DNA of 64,000 nt, from NCBI GenBank assembly GCA_023238725.1, contig CM041546.1:17251492-17315491 (forward strand), read 5' to 3'. Below, in pieces: positions 58,831 to 64,000 of the stretch. Positions within the stretch are counted from its first letter, which is position 1. Each line of letters opens with the position of its first letter. Source of the stretch: Scortum barcoo. Taxonomy: Eukaryota > Chordata > Actinopteri > Centrarchiformes > Terapontidae. The notes below the pieces were generated by a model that worked only from the letters and a program-made list of their open reading frames with translations, was not told the origin of the DNA and made no database searches. The translations under genes and the position numbers were made by a program.

Positions 58831-60603
58831 GAGTGAGGAAGAGAGCTCAATCAGGTCTTGGTAAAGGTCAGCTTTAATAAACTACGCCACTTTGGGACTT
58901 CTCACAAATAATACAGTGTTTTAGTACACTTATTACACAGTAGAGTTTGGAGTTAATTACTCAGCATCAAAAAAATTATCAGCGCAAAAATCATGACAAT
59001 GACGTTCAGACAAAAATTTCAACAATTAAAGTTTAACATCACTTTTTACTGATGTATGTTACCTGTGAAAATGTCATTTGATTGGCATATGCAAAGTTGT
59101 GCGATGCATGAATGTCCATATATTTCTTTAAACTGGTGCTTGCAATTAATTTTTCTTGGCAAATGGAGAAATTCCAGTCTTTGAGTCAAACTGTAAAGTG
59201 ACATGCTTTATAACTTAATTTCATTCGGACTCTGCATCACCTCATTCTCCAGCTTCTCCAGAAGCAAACATGCAGTTAAGCAGTCACTGAGGTATGCTGA
59301 ATTACCAATGAGGAGCATAATCTCACAGACATTTGGGGTTAACCCACGTCTGCTGAGGTTATATACTACAGACATGACTGCGGTGGATGAGTGCATTTTG
59401 TCAAGTGAACACCTAACACTAAACTGAGTAATGACCCAGGCCAGGAGGGAGAAGGAAGAAACCATGGAAATGTATGGCCCTGGTTTAAGTTTGTCTTTTG
59501 ACAGCTGAGACGGCCTCTGTGCTCCACTATGGAAAATATTGCAAAAGTTGTTTCTCTATCAAATCTCCTTGCCTGTTATCTTTGTCTCTCAAAGTGCATA
59601 CAGCAAACAATAAATGTATTTCTAATCAATTAACATGAACTGATGTTTAACTCCTCCTAGTCTTGGGCTATTAAGGCCATTTGTCAATGCTTTTGATTTT
59701 TTTGCTGAAAAAATGTTTACCATGACAGTGTTCTTTATCTTTTTTGTTTGTTTGTTCATTATTTTTTCACTTTGACACATTTGAGATGACACAACTGATG
59801 TCATTTGATCATACAGGCATAATCAGGGACATGAAAGGGATACACACTGTGCTTTTTGGCTGGCAGTTGTCTTTAGGTTGTCTCTTTTCTGAATTTATTT
59901 AATGAATTTATAGCTCTTGCCATTTATAGTCATGTTGAGCTATAATCATACATTATGTGGTCAAAGTCTCTTTATCTGACTCTAGTGAGAATATTTGGTT
60001 GTGAAGTTGAACGTTTTCACTTCAGCAGCACAGAGATCAACACTAGACTACCACAAGTTTTTGATTCCCATGTGGACTATACTTGTTTGGACCCACTTAT
60101 AGAGTGACACACACAAAACAGAAACCCAGTGATGTGTCTGGTGTCAAAGTAAAGATCGTCCCCTCACCACCAAAAACTGTTTTTCAGCTTTTGTTGAGTC
60201 ACTGCTGATAACTGGGCCGGAGACTTACACACTTCCAGTTACACTGTTTGCGGTCAAAGTAATAAAGAGATTACAGTGAGGCTGAGCTGGAGCTCCCAGT
60301 GGGCCCCTAATCTTTGGGAGACAGAATGACAAGTGAGATTCTTCTTGGGGCTCATCTTCAGTGAATAAACGTAGCCTTTGAGGAATGCTTACTCAGCCCT
60401 TCACAGGCCTTGCTCACCTGTCTGCAGAAGCTGAGCATCTAACTCATGTTAACTTCACTGAAGGTTGGAAAGTCCCAGAAAAGGCCTGAGCTCTGGACCA
60501 GAAGGGGAGCTGTTCAGTCTTAATCCCATGTGTGTTGTTTGAGTGAAATTATATATTGATGGGAAGAGATTTGGAAGTTGATGTGTTTTTAATACTGATT
60601 TAA
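58831..60603. other. Intergenic, no gene seen
   Basis: Non-coding. The antisense frame pairs at 59203-59465 overlap and have no similarity. No promoter or splice context. Confidence 0.55.
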
Positions 60604-60912
60604 AGGCAGAATGCGTAGGATTTAAACATAAATGACCCCTCCTCTCTGGCTCAATAAGTGTCTGGTACCTAGTAACCATGTTTTTAAAGAGTCCCGCCCT
60701 CACACCCTGCGCGTCGTTATTGGCTGGGGGCCACACATCACTGCCAAAAGGCTGACACCCAGAAACGTCCACAGCAATATAAGAAAATATGGTAGAGAAC
60801 AGACAGACACTGACGCACACTTGGGTGGGTCATAAGTGATGATTAAGAAGGATTATTTAAAGATTATTGTTTTTTGGTGGTTATTTTTAGGAAAATCCTA
60901 CTCATTCTGCCT
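60604..60912. mobile_element. 309-bp MITE with 20-bp terminal inverted repeats and TTAA target duplication
   Basis: The left terminus is AGGCAGAATGCGTAGGATTT. The right terminus, reverse-complemented, is AGGCAGAATGAGTAGGATTT (one mismatch in 20). TTAA is present at both flanks (60600-60603 and 60913-60916). The interior has no transposase frame but contains CCCGCCCTCACACCCTGCGC. TTAA duplications with termini starting AGG point to the Kolobok superfamily by established criteria; piggyBac termini usually begin CC. The superfamily assignment is inferred, the MITE structure is seen directly. Confidence 0.85.
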
Positions 60913-60916
60913 TTAA

Positions 60917-63483
60917 CAGTCAAACTAAGACTGACTAACTGCAAATTGTCATACTTGAATCTTTCATGAGGAATCCAAATTGTAACAGTTGTAATGAAAC
61001 ACCACAGTTTGTGGCGTTGCCCATTGGAGGAAATTCCTAAAACTACTCAGCCCCCTTTGTCGAAACCACATCAGGGATATGAGCAGCTTAAAATATTGTT
61101 TGTTCGGAAAATAATTCATACACAGCCGTAATTAGATTCCACTGTACCTCTTCAAATAGCAAAAAGGGGAAATGACACGCCTCACTTTATGTCTGCACTC
61201 CACATCACTCGTCTCAAATGTGTTTCACAATCAGTATCAACTGGTGAGACACTGTCAACACAATTACTTCCCGTTCCAGGTGTGTCAGTTCCTATCAAGG
61301 CCTCCTGCAGACAGTCAGCGGGACTGAAAACAGTGAGGTGTGTTGCTGGCAGTACATGGGGCATGTGGGATACGAGTAACGATGGGAACAGTAACTTTGT
61401 GTAACTGACTCATGCCATGGTGTGCTTGTCTAGACACTGTGCCGTACGTGACTTCAAGTTGCTGCAACACTCACCGCAGCTAGTTCAAGCTTGATCAGGT
61501 TTCTCTGATTATGTGTGCCTTGATGTTTGGCAAATGAAAAGCAGGAGGATGCTCATTTATTCATTACTTCATTCTTTAGGTGTCTTTTACGAGTTAACGA
61601 CCAATTCAAGGGTTATGAAAGGAGACACGCAGAATGGATTGCCAGACTACCACAAAGTGGCTCACATTGTTGATAATTGCAGTCACAGTTTCAAAAATCT
61701 CCTCATTCTACAAAACAAAGGTCACAGTGATGAGGCCTTTTTCAGTTACAAGGCCCTAAAATGTGACAGAGTAATGTGTCAGTGCATTTAAAGGGAAAAC
61801 ATAAAGGGTCTCGATGCAATATGTGCAGTGTCACATATTTAGTGTAAATTGTAACAGCATATCTTTCCATAAGATCAGTTGATCAATTTGTTGTGTGTTA
61901 CACCATGTTCTCCACATATGGATTCTGTGCATGTTGAGTGCATCGAGCCAAAAACTACAGCTGAGTTTGATACTTGTGGTGTGGTGTATATTTGGTGAGA
62001 TTTGGGGACACTGAGGTAATAGTATACTGACAGTCTTTGCAATTAATGGACAAAGGTTTGTTACAATAGACGTGCCTCCCAGTTGCTTTAAAGGCCCAAA
62101 ACACCCACACTTACTGTAGCTCATTAGACCTCTGCTCAGTTTGCTGTTGGGTGAAGCTGTGCTGGGAATTTCCTGGGGTCACATGAGTTCATGTACTAAT
62201 AAAAATGACAAATATATGCAGTAAGTTGTCTTGTCCTAACAGGTGCAATAACACTGAGAAGGCAGGAGAAAGATTTATCTTCAATTAACCCTTTAAAAAA
62301 GGCTTCACTGTGACTAACGTATCACCCGTGTCACTTGCCAATACATGTATACACATGTGCACAGCTCCTAAAAGACTGGCCAGCTGGAGAGGTAGAATGT
62401 GCAGATTTCCTCACAGCAAAGACAGCATGCTGAGAGCCTTGTTTCTGCTTGACATTTTCAGCTTGAAAGTAACAAACCTTATCTGCTCCTGCCAAACTGC
62501 AAGAACTGGACATTGTCTCTTTGCAGTGCATCTGGTGGATCTGTGGAGATACACATGGATTCAGTTTGAATTAATTCAATCACACAATCAAGAAAATGCA
62601 TGACATGGATTAAGCAACCTATTTTCTCATATCACACCAGGCATCGGCTGAGTAAGGCTTCATTCAGTTTGATGCATACTGAAAAAAATTTGATTAGTTT
62701 TTGTTTTCAGCTTCTTGAAAGAGGGGAACAGTTTTACTGTTTCACAAACAAGTGTCGTATGAGGCTTCTGTCAAATATGAATAGACAATAAAGTCAACCA
62801 TCTGTTACACAACTATCTGTTTAATTCAATTTGATCGAAACACGCAAACATAAAGTCAGTCAGACAGGAGGCATTAATTATCTTAGATAGACACATACAA
62901 TAATCAAAATATTTTCATACTCCAGATTTTAATCTTGCGGAGGGCTGAAATTGACAACACTCTATAGGTAGAGAAATTATTTAACCCATCCCCTTTACGT
63001 TGGATTTTGAAGATTTCCCTCCCTCTGAAACTCTGATAAGTGATTCTGATTTTAAGCTGAGAAGTGGTCCAGCTGGGTGAAAATAGGGCAGAGAAGACAT
63101 CTGGGAATGATATGGAATGGGTCCGTGCTAATCATCCCTCACTGCCATTTTTATGGAGCCAACTTTCTATAAACATTTGGGATCTGAGCCTGTATTAACA
63201 TGATTATATCAGTTCTGATACTTTTTGGTACTTGGGTTGGTGCTACCTTAAAAGTAGCTATTCAAGAGCACTGATTCATGCTACACTAAACCTTCTGTAA
63301 CTGTGATCTGTCATGTTTTAAAGGTCCAGTGATGCATGTTACAGTGAGGATCAGAGAAAATGTTTGTTCATGATCTAATCTTCAAAGTAATAGTTATTCC
63401 TTCACTACTACGGTCGACAGATTTGGCACTGGGGGTGTGAAAGTCAGTGTTCATATATTTTGCACAAAATAAGACTGACTAGT
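60917..63483. other. Intergenic, no gene seen
   Basis: AT-rich non-coding DNA without recognised exons, RNA genes or repeat termini. Confidence 0.55.
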
Positions 63484-63608
63484 ATGGAGCCCCTAAAGGG
63501 ACATGTACAAAAAAAAAAAAAAAAAAAACTGTATGTATCTCGTGAGCATCTCGTGAGAGTTTTGCATGCTCATGAGATACATACAGTTTTTTTCCCCCCT
63601 TTTTTTTA
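63484..63608. repeat. Hairpin-forming interspersed repeat
   Basis: After GGAGCCCCTAAAGGGACATG and a 20-base A-tract comes a near-perfect inverted repeat. The left arm (63522-63549) contains AAAACTGTATGTATCTCGTG and the right arm (63566-63593) contains CTCATGAGATACATACAGTT, pairing 27 of 28 bases across a 16-base loop. The whole ends in T/C tracts. The sequence style matches a dispersed fish repeat rich in CTCGTGAG blocks. Confidence 0.75.
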
Positions 63609-64000
63609 CATTTTACCTTCAGAGCATGCAATGAGTTAATGGAGGGATCATTCACCTTATCATCTTTTATTGGCTGATGATACTGTCAGGTATATTTCGT
63701 GTTTTCAGGAAAGTGAATAAATCCACCTCTGCTGTTGTTCTCTTTAGATGACGCTGAAGTTAGTTAGTTTCCAATGCGGCAGTTAAGGGGAAAGTTATAA
63801 TTAAATTAAGTGAATACGCTGAGTGACTGTTTGTCCATTGATTGTCTGTTTTTTGTACCTCTTAGTGATGTGAAATCATTTTGGGCATTTTAGGTAAAAC
63901 ATGAACTTTATCTTGAGACCCACTATTAGTTTTGTATAACCTTTATTTGAATAGGAAGCTGTGAATCTGAAACTAACTTGTCTTTAGTAAATTGAGCTTA
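63609..64000. other. Window end, no feature seen
   Basis: About 390 bases of non-coding AT-rich sequence. Nothing recognisable. Confidence 0.6.

Overview
This is a vertebrate nuclear window, almost certainly from a ray-finned (probably percomorph) fish. Coding sequence is split into short exons with GT-AG introns. Non-coding DNA is AT-rich with microsatellites, and it carries repeat families I recognise from spiny-rayed fish genomes. Two protein-coding genes can be reconstructed exon by exon; everything else is non-coding as far as I can see.

Left end (1-5760): the 5' half of GNL2 (nucleolar GTP-binding protein 2, also called NGP1/Nog2) on the minus strand. Nine coding exons (5561 down to 408) give residues 1-346. 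These include the start, the N-terminal NGP1-type domain and the permuted GTPase motifs G4-G5-G1. The G3 and C-terminal exons lie off the left edge. The window's first 153 bases are the end of a DNA-transposon-like repeat. A CpG-rich promoter with a CCAAT box sits at about 5562-5760.

Middle (5760-39690): about 34 kb with no recognisable protein gene. It holds two copies of a fish interspersed repeat (9695-10050 and 21780-22203), a LINE/SINE-like repeat (24442-24700), a TTAA-flanked miniature transposon (28158-28392), simple repeats, a candidate TATA promoter plus leader exon (34858-34930), and a degenerate inverted-arm element just upstream of the next gene (38488-39010).

Right-centre (39690-49542): RSPO1 (R-spondin 1) on the plus strand, five coding exons, 316 codons. 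The five exons encode the signal peptide, furin-like repeat 1, furin-like repeat 2, the thrombospondin type 1 domain and the tail. Residues used for ZNRF3/RNF43 and LGR contact are conserved. The tail is unusual: a GAG/GGA/AGG purine microsatellite is translated in all three phases, giving E10-G4-E16-A-R7.

Right end (49543-64000): the RSPO1 3' UTR to about 51.06 kb, then about 13 kb of non-coding DNA. It contains a third copy of the fish repeat with another repeat nested inside it (58345-58830), a clean 309-bp MITE with TTAA target duplications (60604-60912) and a near-perfect hairpin repeat (63522-63593).

The two genes are not an operon. GNL2 acts in pre-60S ribosome assembly and RSPO1 is a secreted Wnt agonist. 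They are neighbours in human as well, but here their 5' ends face each other. I found no tRNA, rRNA, CRISPR, viral or bacterial features.
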